Shown: piece by piece, positions 54,301 to 63,948 of the stretch | Numbering within the stretch: position 1 is the stretch's first letter | Layout: each line of letters opens with the position of its first letter | Assembly: GCA_963742925.1 (NCBI GenBank) | Contig: CAVUNV010000016.1 | Span: forward strand, 124,001 to 188,000 | Source: PALSA-612 sp963742925 | Lineage (GTDB): Bacteria > Actinomycetota > Thermoleophilia > Gaiellales > Gaiellaceae | Length of the DNA stretch: 64,000 nucleotides | Reading direction: 5' to 3' | Program-made: the position numbers and the translations under genes | Notes under the pieces: generated by a model | Database searches by the model: none | Seen by the model: only the letters and a program-made list of their open reading frames with translations | What the model was told of the DNA's origin: nothing

Positions 54301-54606
54301 CGAGCGCCGCGTTGTTCGGGCCGAACGGTCGCGCAGTTCTCTGCGAGGTTGTGCCACCGGACTCGAGGGCGGCAAACGAACGGGCTACGTGATCGGAGTC
54401 GTCGTGCAGCCGTCGACGATGACAAGCAGTTCGATGTTCGTGTACGTCTGCCAGAGTGCTGTGCGAATCGCGTAGCGCAAAACGCTTGACCAGTTGTAGG
54501 TGGCGATGATCACGCTTACGAGGGGCGCTCCGTCCGGTACGTGCGGCGACCGCCGGGGGCGTGCCCGGGTCGAGACTCGGCGGATCGTTCTAGCCAGTGA
54601 AGCCAC
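54301..54606 (-). pseudogene. Truncated family 2 glycosyltransferase
   Basis: The first 60 residues are an unmistakable GT2 start: PLVSVIIATYNWSSVLRYAI, RTALWQTYTNIELLVIVDGC. Further sense then appears in alternating frames: DDSDHVARSFAALES, RVRWHNLAENC and GPNNAAL, all expected in this order in GT2 enzymes. So the gene carries at least two indels and ends abruptly at about 54300 where the PQQ gene begins. The start codon is uncertain. Confidence 0.72.
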
Positions 54607-54872
54607 GAGAGGTGAGCCAGGCTCGAAGCACTATTGGCGCTTGCCAGGCGCTGTATCAGCGGAGGTTATCCGAGCACGGGGCGGAGTTCGCATTGCCCAC
54701 CCGATCAGCTGCCGGCGCAGGCTAGCGGTCTCTGCTCGATAGGCTGGGTGGCTGGGCCAGGTCGGTGTGATGAGTATGCGTATGAGAGGCGGATCGCTCC
54801 TTGTCGGGACTGTTGCGATGACCCTGCGCGTCGTTTTCGCGTTCGCCAGGGTGAGGGCTCCGGGGAGAGTCC

Positions 54873-55819
54873 ATGATGGTTCAGGAAGGTGAGGTGAGCG
54901 GCGTCGAGGACTCACCCTTCACGCACGTGTTCTGCGCTGTCGTACACGAGCGCCTTGACTGCGCGGTCGACCTCCTCCGGAACCTCGGCTTCTTCGAGCC
55001 AACGTCGGCGATCGTCGTGTACGACGGCACGGGCGGGTCGTTTCTGCCCCAGGCGACCCTCCTGGAGCCGCTTGGCGCTGTCCTACACCCGGCGCCGAGA
55101 CCGATTACCTGGGGCCGACTGCACGAGTGCGTCTTCGACGTTTTCGAATTTGCGGACGACTCCTACTGTTTGACGCGTTGACCTTCGTCGACTCCGACCA
55201 GCTCTTGGCCCGGCGGGGCTACGCCAAGGCAGTGAAGGCCGCTCTCGAGCAGAAGCCGGGAGCGGGTGTGCTCGCCCTGCCGAATCCGTCGATTGGCGAG
55301 GAGTGGGGGCTGAAACTCGAGCCGAACGAAAGGGCCCTCTGGGACTCGTTCCTCGAACGCTTTCCGTCCGGTCATTCCGAGCATTTCCCCCGCCGCTGGA
55401 TCTTCTGGCCCGGAACCGTGTTCAGCAGAGCGTGCGCGGACGCTATCCGCGAGTTCCGCAGCGATGCCGCTTTCATCGAGATTCTCGCGCGGTCCGGGGC
55501 CGCGTCGGAAGAGATCGGCTTCTCCACGCTTGCGGCTCTGCTCGGGTACGGGGTCTTCGTGAGACCCTGGAACGATGAGTGGGTCCGCTGGCGCCAGCCT
55601 CTACGTGTCTCGGAGGTCGCGGCGGCGCTCGCCGATCCTGACTGCTTCTGGCTGCATCCAGTCAAGCGCCGGCCTGACGATCCGGCACGCGTCTACCTCA
55701 GGCACATGAGCAACGACTACGAGGGATTCACGCCGAGCCGTGAAAGAACAGCCTGTTCGCCCGCCGCGCCGAGGCGCCGCCACGTCGACCGCAGCCCGCT
55801 GGAAACAGCGTGTCGGTGA
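54873..55819 (+). CDS. Hypothetical glycosyltransferase-like protein (frameshifted)
   Basis: About 310 residues after joining two frames near 55163. First part: THVFCAVVHERLDCAVDLLR and ITWGRLHECVFDVFEFADDS; second: LFDALTFVDSDQLLARRGYA with a DSD motif like a sugar-nucleotide metal site, RWIFWPGTVFSRACADAIRE, EEIGFSTLAALLGYGVFVRP and DPARVYLRHMSNDYEGFTP. The layout recalls GT-A transferases that begin with a reply-like FCAVVHER segment, but I do not recognise the family. GGGGAGAG precedes the ATG. It lies in the foreign segment. Confidence 0.6.
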
Positions 55820-55944
55820 TCGGTTCGCTCGGCTGGTCGGAAAATAGGTCGACCTTCAGCGATGCCGGGAACGTCGTCTCGCGCGGCTATCCGGTAGATC
55901 AGAGCCCGTTCATGGCGAGAATCGCCAGTGTGCAAAGGAGAGAT

Positions 55945-56660
55945 TCAGGCGCGCTTCCCTCGTTGGCGGGTCACCGGCAAGGTGTACTTGCGGCTGATGG
56001 GTGAGGGCGTGAAGTCCAGGAACTCAGGGAGGACGGTTCGCCAGTTGTAGGTCGTGGCGGTCGGAAACGGGACGCTGTATCTGTCGTACATGGCGGCGAG
56101 ATACGAGCCGGCCGGAGGGCGGGCCGTTTTCGGCACGCCCCAGTACCTGAACATCTCGGTCCAGAGATGGACGAACGTGCTTCGGGCAACCAGTTGCTCG
56201 ACCTCGTCGCGGCGGTTCGGGTCGCATGTCGTAAGAGCATCCCAGTACGGAATTGGATACAGATCCGCTGTTTCCGCCGCGTCGTTGTGGACATCAAGGT
56301 CGCGTACCACATCCGTGAAGAGGTGCGGACCGATAGCACCGAACTCCATGTTCTCACCGTGATCCGCGACGACCTGTTTCGCCCGTTCGAGAGTCTCCCG
56401 GATCAGGAGACTTCCGGCCGGAGCGCGCATGATCGCGGGGTTGTAGAAGTCTGTGTCCTGTCTTGCGAACACATACGCAGGCTCGGAGATCTGCGGCTTC
56501 AGGCAAAGCGTGTCGGTATCTACCCACCAGCCGCCCTTTCGGTCAAGGAGGGTGTAGCGGAACAGATTTGAGAAGCCAGCCGGACTACCGGCGTGATCGG
56601 AAGTCTTGTCGAGGAAGAGTTGCTTCGCTGAACGATCGGCGCGCGTCGAGGAGCGCGCCG
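55945..56660 (-). pseudogene. Glycosyltransferase with DXD motif, 5'-truncated
   Basis: The frame reads KQLFLDKTSDHAGSPAGFSN, FRYTLLDRKGGWWVDTDTLC (the GGWWVDTD motif of the Gb3-synthase/OCH1-like sugar-transferase group), then TDFYNPAIMRAPAGS and a C-terminal region ending KYTLPVTRQRGKRA. The N-terminal 50-60 residues are missing because the PQQ fragment starts at about 56660; GALLDARRSF just before may belong to it in another frame. No start codon fits. Confidence 0.7.
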
Positions 56661-56664
56661 CCGT

Positions 56665-57049
56665 CGGCGGCGATCAGGTCTACATAGGAGACACGGGTGG
56701 GGATCTCTCCGCGATCGGGGTCGGTCCGACTCCGACTCCGCCGCCCCCTCCGGTTGCCAGGTTGACCGCGGGCAAGATCCAGCTGACGCCGGCGCGGGCG
56801 GGCAAGCCGTTCACGGCGTCGATGGTCGTCAGCTACGGCGGCGAGCCGGTGGCCGGCGCGGTCGGTTGTGTAGGAAGGCTGGCCGGGAGAGCACTGCGGG
56901 TGCTGCACCGTTCGAGTGTCGCGAGCGGCAGGGCGAGCTGCACCTGGAGCCTCCCCGCCGGCGCGCACGGCAAGCGCTTCACCGGCTCGATCAGCGAGGC
57001 CTACAAGGGGTCGAAGGTGAGCAGGTCGTTCTCGTTAGCGGTGAGGTGA
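56665..57049 (+). pseudogene. C-terminal part of the PQQ-propeller protein with shared domain
   Basis: GDQVYIGDTGGDLSAIGVG is the last propeller strand; it is followed by a Pro linker (PTPTPPPPPVARL) and the domain KIQLTPARAGKPFTASMVV through GRASCTWSLPAGAHGKRF to VSRSFSLAVR. The same domain ends the protein encoded at 51921. It is out of contact with its N-terminal half because of the inserted segment. Confidence 0.78.
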
Positions 57050-57053
57050 CGCC

Positions 57054-57617
57054 TTACGTCGGAAGCTCGTCGGCGAGCAGCGAGTAGAGGACGAAGTCGA
57101 CGCGGCGGCCCTGGCGCGCGTTGAAGTGGGCCGAGCGCAGGACGCCCTCCCGGTGGAAGCCGGCCCCCTCCGCCACACGCTGCGAGGCGACGTTCCGCAG
57201 GTCGGCCCGGAGCTGTAGGCGCTTCATGTCGCAGCCGGCGATCGCCCAGCGGGCCACGAGCCTCGTCGCCCGGGTCGCGACGCCGCGGCCGCGGGCCTCG
57301 CGGCGCACCCAGTAGCCGACCTCTGCCACCCCGTGCTCGAGGTCGAGCCAGTGCACGCCGACCGAGCCGATCACCTCGCTCGACTCCGCGTCCGTGACGG
57401 CGAACGCCGCGTGGGTGCTGTCCTTCCACCCGCGCCGGGTCATCGCCAGGTAGGTGCGCGCGTCGGCCTCGCCGTAGGGCTGCGGCACCTGGTCGAGCCA
57501 CCAGGCGAGCTCGTCGTCGCTGCAGGCGCTGACGATCGCTGCGACGTCACGCTCGTGCCAGGGACGGAGGACGACCGTGCCGTCCGAGAGCGGCGGTGAG
57601 GGTGGCTCGATCGACAT
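57054..57617 (-). CDS. GNAT acetyltransferase (RimJ/RimL type)
   Basis: 187 residues. VVLRPWHERDVAAIVSACSD, IGSVGVHWLDLEHGVAEVGY, the acetyl-CoA loop VRREARGRGVATRATRLVAR (RxxGxG/A), and LRADLRNVASQRVAEGAGFH. It probably acetylates an N-terminal amine or a small molecule. It stops 4 bases from the convergent PQQ fragment. Its ATG lies 34 bases from the divergent Cys-rich protein gene. Confidence 0.9.
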   Translation of the reverse strand: MSIEPPSPPLSDGTVVLRPWHERDVAAIVSACSDDELAWWLDQVPQPYGEADARTYLAMTRRGWKDSTHAAFAVTDAESSEVIGSVGVHWLDLEHGVAEVGYWVRREARGRGVATRATRLVARWAIAGCDMKRLQLRADLRNVASQRVAEGAGFHREGVLRSAHFNARQGRRVDFVLYSLLADELPT

Positions 57618-57651
57618 CCGGCGAGCGTATCGACGCGTACCATCTGTCGAG

Positions 57652-58869
57652 GTGAGTCGTCGCTTCCTCGCGATCGGAGCGGTCGTCGTCGCGCTCGCGG
57701 CCGGCGGCGCCGCCGCGGGCGTGGTGCTCGCATCGGGTGGGGGGCAGCAGGGCGGTCGTGCGGCTGTGTCGAGCACGCAGTCGGGATCGCTCGACCTGCA
57801 TCCGATCGCCGGCAACTTCAAGCCCGACCAGACGAAGCTCTCCGACTGCCACGCCCAGCTCTGCTACGAACAGGCCTTCGGCAACGTCGCGTACCACGAC
57901 GGGCCGAAGGCGGCGCTGAAGCTGTTCGCCCAGCAGATGGCGGCGAACAAGGCGATCGAGTCCGGCTGTCACCGGATCGCGCACAAGATCGGCTCCGCGT
58001 CGCTCGTCCGCTTCCACGGCGATATCCCGAAGGCCTTCGCGCAGGGCTCGTCGATCTGCTGGTCGGGCTACTACCACGGCATCCTCGAGCGGGCCTTCTA
58101 CGGCATCTCCACCGAGTCCGGGCTGATCAAGGCGGCGCGACGGGTGTGCGCGAGCCCGCAGCTGCAGAGCGACGAGTGGCTGCTCTACCAGTGCGTGCAC
58201 GGGCTCGGCCACGGGCTGATGATCTCGACCGGGTACGACCTTCCGTTCGCGCTTCGCGTCTGCGACAGGCTCCAGACGAGCTGGGACCAGACCTCGTGCA
58301 CCGGCGGGGTCTACATGGAGAACATCAACGCCGCGAACGGCACGTCCATCGGCTTCAAGACGACGTGGGTCCGCTCGAACGACCTCGTCTACCCGTGCGA
58401 CGCGCCGGTGACGAAGGGTCGCCGCCTCTACTGCTACCTGATGGTCACCTCGCGGGTGCTGGCCGCGAACGGGTACGACTGGAAGGCGACCGCGAAGATC
58501 TGCGCGCATGTCGACAGCGCCTGGGTCGTGACCTGCTTCCAGTCCTACGGCCGTGACGCCGACGGCAACACGCGCCAGGATCCCGCGCGCGATCGAGCGC
58601 TCTGCAAGCTGGCGGGAAGCTGGGAGCGGGAGTGCATCTACGGCGCGGTGCGGGACATGACGGCGAACTACGCCGGCGGCCGGCAGGCCTCGGTGTTGTG
58701 CCGGCAGGTCGATGCCGGGCTGAAGGTGTACTGCTACCAGGGGATCGGGACGATCCTGGGAACGCTGAAGCCCGACACCCCCGGCCGTCGCGCCGCCTGC
58801 GCCGCCGTCACCCCGAGCCGCTTCCTCGACGCGTGTCTGCGCGGCGCAGGGGTCCCGGTTACGACCTAG
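57652..58869 (+). CDS. Exported or membrane-anchored protein with 18 Cys and His-Gly motifs
   Basis: 405 residues from GTG. One hydrophobic segment at the start (RFLAIGAVVVALAAGGAAAG) is a signal or anchor. The rest has 18 Cys, several in repeated motifs with His and Gly: CHRIAHKIGSASL, CWSGYYHGILERAF, CVHGLGHGLMIST, CTGGVYMENINAANG. The spacing suggests tandem helical units, each with a disulfide or metal site. I do not recognise a characterised family. A heme or metal role is conceivable because of CxxGxxHG-like motifs, but no CXXCH is present. Confidence 0.82.
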   Translation: MSRRFLAIGAVVVALAAGGAAAGVVLASGGGQQGGRAAVSSTQSGSLDLHPIAGNFKPDQTKLSDCHAQLCYEQAFGNVAYHDGPKAALKLFAQQMAANKAIESGCHRIAHKIGSASLVRFHGDIPKAFAQGSSICWSGYYHGILERAFYGISTESGLIKAARRVCASPQLQSDEWLLYQCVHGLGHGLMISTGYDLPFALRVCDRLQTSWDQTSCTGGVYMENINAANGTSIGFKTTWVRSNDLVYPCDAPVTKGRRLYCYLMVTSRVLAANGYDWKATAKICAHVDSAWVVTCFQSYGRDADGNTRQDPARDRALCKLAGSWERECIYGAVRDMTANYAGGRQASVLCRQVDAGLKVYCYQGIGTILGTLKPDTPGRRAACAAVTPSRFLDACLRGAGVPVTT

Positions 58870-58907
58870 AATCGTCTTCTCGGCCCCTCGAGCTGGGCCG
58901 ACACGCC

Positions 58908-60515
58908 ATGGCCACGACCACCGAGAGGCAGTTGCACGGGCCGGTCGGCCTCGCCGACCACGGGCTGAGCCCGGGCGGTCGCGTCCACTGGAATCCGACG
59001 ACCGCTCTTCTCTACACGCACGCGCTGCGGCGCGGAGAGGGCGTGCTCGCCGAGGGCGGGCCGCTCGTCGTCGACACGGGCCGCTTCACGGGCCGCTCGC
59101 CGAAGGACAAGTTCCTCGTCCGTGAGCCCGTCTCCGAGAGCCGCATCTGGTGGGGAGCCGTCAACCAGCCGCTCGCCGAGGAGCGCTTCGAGGGCCTGCG
59201 CGACAAGGTCGTCGCGTACCTCGACACGCAGGAGCTCTATGTCGTCGACGCGTTTGCGGGCGCCGACCCCGCGCACCGGATCTCGGTTCGTGTCGTCACC
59301 GACCGGCCCTACCACGCGTTGTTCGCGAAGACGATGTTCATCGAGCCGACGGCCGACGAGCTCGCGTCGTTCCGGCCGCAGGCGCTCGTCCTGCACGCGC
59401 CGGAGGTCGAGGCCGACCCCGACGCCGACGGGACGCACTCCGGCACCTTCGTCGTGCTCCACCCGACGAGGACGGAGATCCTGATCGGAGGGAGCTTCTA
59501 CGGGGGCGAGATCAAGAAGGGGATCTTCACGGTCATGAACGACCGGCTGCCGCTCGAGGGTGTCTTCCCGATGCACTGCTCCGCGAACGTCGACGACGAC
59601 GGGCGCGTGGCGGTGTTCTTCGGCCTCTCCGGGACCGGCAAGACGACCCTGTCCGCCGACCCGGAGCGCCACCTGATCGGCGACGACGAGCACGGCTGGG
59701 GAGACGCCGGCGTCTTCAACATCGAGGGGGGCTGCTACGCGAAGGTGATCAGGCTCTCCGCCGAGGCCGAGCCGCAGATCTACGCGACCACGCGGCGCTT
59801 CGGCACGATCCTCGAGAACGTGGCCGTGGACGAGAGCGGTGTCCTCGACCTCGACGACGACTCGAAGACCGAGAACACGCGCGCCGCCTACAAGCTCGAG
59901 GAGATCTCGAACGCCCTGCCCGCGAAGCAGGCGGGGCACCCGAGCGCGGTCGTGATGCTGACGGCGGACGCGTTCGGGATCCTGCCGCCGATCGCCCGGC
60001 TGACGCGCGACCAGGCGATGTTCTACTTCCTGTCCGGCTACACGGCCAAGGTCGCCGGGACCGAGATCGGCGTCACCGAGCCGCAGGCGACCTTCTCGAC
60101 CTGCTTCGGAGCACCCTTCCTGCCGCAGCGGCCCGCCGTCTATGCGCGGATGCTGGGCGAGAAGCTCGACCAGCATCCGCACGCGACCGTCTGGCTCGTC
60201 AACACCGGCTGGACGGGCGGGCCGTTCGGTGAGGGACACCGGATGCCGATCGCGGCGACGCGGGCGCTGCTGCGGGCGGCGCTCGAGGAGGGCCTGCGAA
60301 GCGTCGAGTACCGCATCGACCCGGTGTTCGGCTTCGAGGTGCCCGTGCGCGTTCCAGGGGTCGAATCGGCGCTGCTCGACCCGCGCTCCACCTGGGCCGA
60401 CACCGACGCGTACGACCGCATGGCCGCCGATCTGGCGCGGATGTTCCGCGACAACTTCGCCCAGTTCGCGGACACGGTGGACGCCTCTGTCGTCGCGGCC
60501 GGGCCCCGCGCGTGA
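58908..60515 (+). CDS. pckA: Phosphoenolpyruvate carboxykinase (ATP)
   Basis: 535 residues. The segment VVDTGRFTGRSPKDKFLV, GGSFYGGEIKKGIFTVMNDR, PMHCSANVDDDGRVAVFFGL, the P-loop LSGTGKTTLSADPERHLIGD with the kinase-1a and kinase-2 metal Asp residues, and VWLVNTGWTGGPFGEG. The ATP form is clear from the P-loop. It makes PEP from oxaloacetate for gluconeogenesis. Well-conserved length, ATG start. Confidence 0.96.
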   Translation: MATTTERQLHGPVGLADHGLSPGGRVHWNPTTALLYTHALRRGEGVLAEGGPLVVDTGRFTGRSPKDKFLVREPVSESRIWWGAVNQPLAEERFEGLRDKVVAYLDTQELYVVDAFAGADPAHRISVRVVTDRPYHALFAKTMFIEPTADELASFRPQALVLHAPEVEADPDADGTHSGTFVVLHPTRTEILIGGSFYGGEIKKGIFTVMNDRLPLEGVFPMHCSANVDDDGRVAVFFGLSGTGKTTLSADPERHLIGDDEHGWGDAGVFNIEGGCYAKVIRLSAEAEPQIYATTRRFGTILENVAVDESGVLDLDDDSKTENTRAAYKLEEISNALPAKQAGHPSAVVMLTADAFGILPPIARLTRDQAMFYFLSGYTAKVAGTEIGVTEPQATFSTCFGAPFLPQRPAVYARMLGEKLDQHPHATVWLVNTGWTGGPFGEGHRMPIAATRALLRAALEEGLRSVEYRIDPVFGFEVPVRVPGVESALLDPRSTWADTDAYDRMAADLARMFRDNFAQFADTVDASVVAAGPRA

Positions 60516-60657
60516 TCCCGGACGCGCCATAAGCGCGCCGTCATCGTGGCTCGCCGAGACCGGATTCGCGCCCGCGGACGGTTGAAGCGGCATGGCCGCG
60601 TGTCCGGCACGGAGAATTACGGACGCGATGGTGAGAGTCCTCTCATAGCCTCGACGA

Positions 60658-61435
60658 GTGGCTGCTCGAGCTGAATCGACGCGTCCGGTCCGTGCCTTCG
60701 GCACGCACCGGCGCGACCGCTGGTGGGGCGCACCGCTGCTGACGGCGGCCGGCCTGACCGCCTTCGGCGTGTATGCCGTCGTCGCGGCGGCTCAGGGCTC
60801 GCGACTACCTCTACACGGGCGGCGGGGCGAAATACCTGTCGCCGTTCTACTCGCCCGACCTGAACAGCATGTTCGGCCTGACGCTGCCGTTCTCGTACGC
60901 CTTCCTCGTGCTCTGGTCACCGCTCGGGCTTCGTTTCACCTGTTACTACTACCGCAAGGCGTACTACCGCTCCTTCCTGCTGGCGCCGCCCGCGTGTGCC
61001 GTTGCCGGCCCGAGTCGCCGCCGCTACCGCGGCGAGTGGGTGTTCCAGAACCTCCACCGCTACTTCCTCTACTTCGGCATCGTCGTGCTCGGCTTCCTCT
61101 GGTACGACGCCCTGAGGGCGTTCCTCTTCACGGGCTCCGACGGCTCGCTGCACTTCGGCGTGGGACTGGGCACGCTGGTGCTGCTCGCCAACGTGATCTT
61201 CCTGTCCGCCTTCACGTTCGGCTGCAACTCGCTCCGTCACCTGGTCGGAGGCCGGCTCGACTGCTTCACGTGCTCGCGTGCTGCCCGCAGGCGCTACCGG
61301 CTCTGGCGCGGCGTCACGGTGCTCAACCTGAGGCACATGCAGTGGGCGTGGATCAGCCTGGCGAGCGTCGGGCTCGCCGACCTCTACGTGCGTCTCGCCT
61401 CGTCCGGCGTCTTCCACGACCCGAGGATCTTCTGA
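60658..61435 (+). CDS. sdhC: Succinate dehydrogenase membrane subunit (frameshifted)
   Basis: About 258 residues if one extra base near 60800 is removed (..VVAAAQGS followed by DYLYTGGGAKYLSPFYSPDL). Membrane segments: LLTAAGLTAFGVYAVVAAA; LPFSYAFLVLWSPLGLRF; YFGIVVLGFLWYDALRAFLF; GVGLGTLVLLANVIFLSAFT; WISLASVGLADLYVRLA. The conserved YYYRKAYYRSFLLAPPACAV and HFGVGLG match the actinobacterial SdhC-like cytochrome subunit, with His residues for heme. It ends one base before the sdhA start. Confidence 0.86.
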
Positions 61436-63172
61436 GTGGCCGTCTCCGGGCTCGAGACCCACGAGCACGACGTGATCGTGATCGGCGCCGGCGGCGCGGG
61501 GCTGCGGGCCGCGATCGAGGCGTCCTCGCTCGGCGCCAGGACGGCACTCGTCTGCAAGTCGCTGCTCGGCAAGGCGCACACGGTCATGGCCGAAGGAGGT
61601 ATCGCGGCCGCCTTCGGCCACATGGACGGCGAGGACACCTGGGAGCGGCACTTCCAGGACACGCTCTTCGGCGGCAAGTACCTGAACAACTGGCGGATGG
61701 CGGAGCTGCACGCGAGGGAGGCACCCGACCGCGTCCGCGAGCTCGAGCGGTGGGGCGGCGTCTTCGACCGCCTGCCCGACCGGCGGATGTCGCAGCGGGC
61801 CTTCGGCGGCCACACGCACCGGCGGCTCGTCCACATCGGCGACCGCACCGGCCTGGAGCTGATCCGCACCCTGCAGGACCGGGTGGTGCACCAGGACGTC
61901 GACGTCTTCATGGAATACACGATCACGCGACTGCTCACCGACGGGAACCGCGTCTGCGGCGCCTTCGGCTACCGGCGGACGACCGGGGAGTTCGTCGTCT
62001 TCAAGGCGCGGGCGGTCGTCCTCGCGACGGGCGGGATCGGAAAGGGCTGGCAGATCACGTCGAACTCGTGGGAGTACACGGGCGACGGGCACGCGCTCGG
62101 CTACGGCGCCGGGGCCGAGCTGATCGACATGGAGTTCGTCCAGTTCCATCCGACCGGGATGGTCTGGCCCCCGGGCGTCGTCGGGCTGCTCGTGACGGAG
62201 GCCGTGCGGGGCGAGGGCGGGTTCCTGCGGAACGGCGACGGGGAGCGCTTCATGGAGCGCTACGACCCCAAACGGATGGAGCTGTCGACCCGGGACGTCG
62301 TCGCGAGGGCCATCTACACGGAGGTCAAGGAGGGACGCGGGTCGCCGCGCGGAGGCGTCTACCTCGACGTCTCGCACCTGCCGGAGGCGGAGGTGCGGAA
62401 GAAGCTTCCGAGCATGTACGACCAGTTCCTGGAGCTGGCCGGCGTCGACATCACCCGCGAGCCGATGGAGGTCGGCCCGACCTGCCACTACGCGATGGGC
62501 GGAATCAAGGTCGACGCCGAGACCGGCGCGAGCCGTGTGCCGGGCCTGTACGCCGCGGGCGAGTGCAGCGGCGGCATGCACGGCGCCAACCGGCTCGGAG
62601 GCAACTCGCTCTCGGACCTGCTCGTGTTCGGCAAGCGGGCCGGGACGGGCGCGGCCGAGCACGCATTGGAGGCCCTGGAGCCGCGGGTCGAGCCCGCCCA
62701 GGTCGCGGAGGCCGAGGACGCGCTGACCGCCTTCTTCTCCGGGGCGGGCGACGAGGACCCCTACGACCTCCACGCCGACTTGCAGGCGACCATGCAGCAG
62801 TACGTCGGCATCTACCGCGACCGGGCCGGCCTGACGGCCGCGATCGCCTCCCTCGAGGAGCTGAGGCGGCGCGCCGGGAAGCTGCGGGTCCCGACAGGCG
62901 GCCGCGCGTTCAACCCGGGCTGGGACCTCTGCCAGGAGCTCCAGAATCTCCTCGTCTGCACCGAGGCGGTCACGCGGGCGGCACTCCTCCGCGAGGAGAG
63001 CCGCGGCGCCCACAGCAGGCTCGACTTTCCCAGATACGACGACGTCTGGGGCGAGCAGAACATCGTGGTCGCGCGCGGGCCGCACGGCATGACCGTCGAG
63101 CCGCGACCGGTCGTGAAGGCCGACAGCCTCGCCGCGCTCGTCGAGGAGCGGAAGGCGCAGGAGCTCCGGTGA
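61436..63172 (+). CDS. sdhA: Succinate dehydrogenase/fumarate reductase flavoprotein subunit
   Basis: 578 residues from GTG. FAD loop HDVIVIGAGGAGLRAAIEAS, the FAD-linking His in SLLGKAHTVMAEGGIAAAFG, the substrate-binding segment HRRLVHIGDRTGLELIRTL, QFHPTGMVWPPGVVGLLVTE, LSTRDVVARAIYTEV with catalytic Arg, and GLYAAGECSGGMHGANRLGG. Oxidises succinate to fumarate. The stop overlaps sdhB by four bases. Confidence 0.96.
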   Translation: MAVSGLETHEHDVIVIGAGGAGLRAAIEASSLGARTALVCKSLLGKAHTVMAEGGIAAAFGHMDGEDTWERHFQDTLFGGKYLNNWRMAELHAREAPDRVRELERWGGVFDRLPDRRMSQRAFGGHTHRRLVHIGDRTGLELIRTLQDRVVHQDVDVFMEYTITRLLTDGNRVCGAFGYRRTTGEFVVFKARAVVLATGGIGKGWQITSNSWEYTGDGHALGYGAGAELIDMEFVQFHPTGMVWPPGVVGLLVTEAVRGEGGFLRNGDGERFMERYDPKRMELSTRDVVARAIYTEVKEGRGSPRGGVYLDVSHLPEAEVRKKLPSMYDQFLELAGVDITREPMEVGPTCHYAMGGIKVDAETGASRVPGLYAAGECSGGMHGANRLGGNSLSDLLVFGKRAGTGAAEHALEALEPRVEPAQVAEAEDALTAFFSGAGDEDPYDLHADLQATMQQYVGIYRDRAGLTAAIASLEELRRRAGKLRVPTGGRAFNPGWDLCQELQNLLVCTEAVTRAALLREESRGAHSRLDFPRYDDVWGEQNIVVARGPHGMTVEPRPVVKADSLAALVEERKAQELR

Positions 63173-63906
63173 GCAATCGCACCTTCGGCGTCTGGCGCGG
63201 CGACAGCGAGGGAGGCGGCCTCGTCGAGTACGAGATCGAGAGCCGCGAGGGAATGGTCGTCCTCGACGCGATGCACGAGATCCAGCGCACGCAGGCGAAG
63301 GATCTCGCCGTCCGCTGGAACTGCAAGGCGGCCAAGTGCGGCTCGTGCGGCGCCGAGGTGAACGGCCGGCCGAGCCTGATGTGCAAGACGCGGCTCGACC
63401 GCTTCCCCGCCGGCGCGACGATCGTCGTCGAGCCGCTGCGGGCGTTCCCCGTCGTGCGGGACCTGGTGACCGACGTGTCGTGGAACTACGAGGTCAACCG
63501 GAAGATCCCGCCCTTCACCCCGAAGGAGGACGCGGACTGGCTGATCGGCCAGGAGGACGTCGACCGGATGGCCGAGTTCCGCAAGTGCATCGAATGCTTC
63601 CTCTGTCAGGACGTCTGCCACGTGCTGCGCGACCACGACCTCCGGAACCGCTACTACGGGCCGCGGTTCATGGTGCGGATCGCGAGCCTCGAGATGCATC
63701 CACTCGACGCCCTCGACCGTACCGGGCTGCTCCACGGCGACGCGGGCATCGCGATGTGCAACGTCACGAAGTGCTGCGGCGAGGTGTGCCCGGAGGGGAT
63801 CAGCATCACCGACAACGCGATCATCCCGCTCAAGGAGCGCGTCGTCGACAGCTCCTACGACCCGATCGCGAAGCTCATCCGCCGCATCGGGCGAGCGCGT
63901 CGCTAG
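63169..63906 (+). CDS. sdhB: Succinate dehydrogenase iron-sulfur subunit
   Basis: 245 residues from GTG. [2Fe-2S] Cys cluster in WNCKAAKCGSCGAEVNGRPS with a fourth Cys in LMCKTRL; [4Fe-4S] and [3Fe-4S] Cys in CIECFLCQDVCHVLR and CNVTKCCGEVCPEGI. It passes electrons from SdhA to quinone. Last gene of sdhCAB; its close spacing supports one transcript. Confidence 0.95.
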   Translation: MSNRTFGVWRGDSEGGGLVEYEIESREGMVVLDAMHEIQRTQAKDLAVRWNCKAAKCGSCGAEVNGRPSLMCKTRLDRFPAGATIVVEPLRAFPVVRDLVTDVSWNYEVNRKIPPFTPKEDADWLIGQEDVDRMAEFRKCIECFLCQDVCHVLRDHDLRNRYYGPRFMVRIASLEMHPLDALDRTGLLHGDAGIAMCNVTKCCGEVCPEGISITDNAIIPLKERVVDSSYDPIAKLIRRIGRARR

Positions 63907-63948
63907 AGCCGCGGGGCCTTCGGCCCTTCATGTAGCTTGGGCCTTCGG

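Larger units (their letters stand above)
54300..56660. other. Foreign segment splitting the PQQ-propeller gene
   Basis: The segment begins with the inside of a GT2 gene (truncated at its 3' end) and ends with the inside of another glycosyltransferase gene (truncated at its 5' end). Its G+C is visibly lower than its flanks and it holds several frameshifts. No transposase, terminal repeats or target duplication are seen. Either a recombination event replaced the middle of the PQQ gene or two contigs were joined in error. The gene-free part 54607-54872 shows nothing recognisable. Confidence 0.7.

Noticed and set aside
54300..56660. Insertion sequence or transposon
   Set aside because: No transposase, inverted ends or target duplication found; the edges cut through genes.
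58866..60704. 612-codon open frame antisense to pckA
   Set aside because: Shadow of a confident gene; composition and lack of motifs show it is not coding.
60917..63085. 722-codon open frame antisense to sdhA
   Set aside because: It covers the sdhC and sdhA coding strands exactly opposite and is rich in Arg, Asp, Val and Pro, typical of shadow frames in high-GC DNA. No motif or start site is seen.
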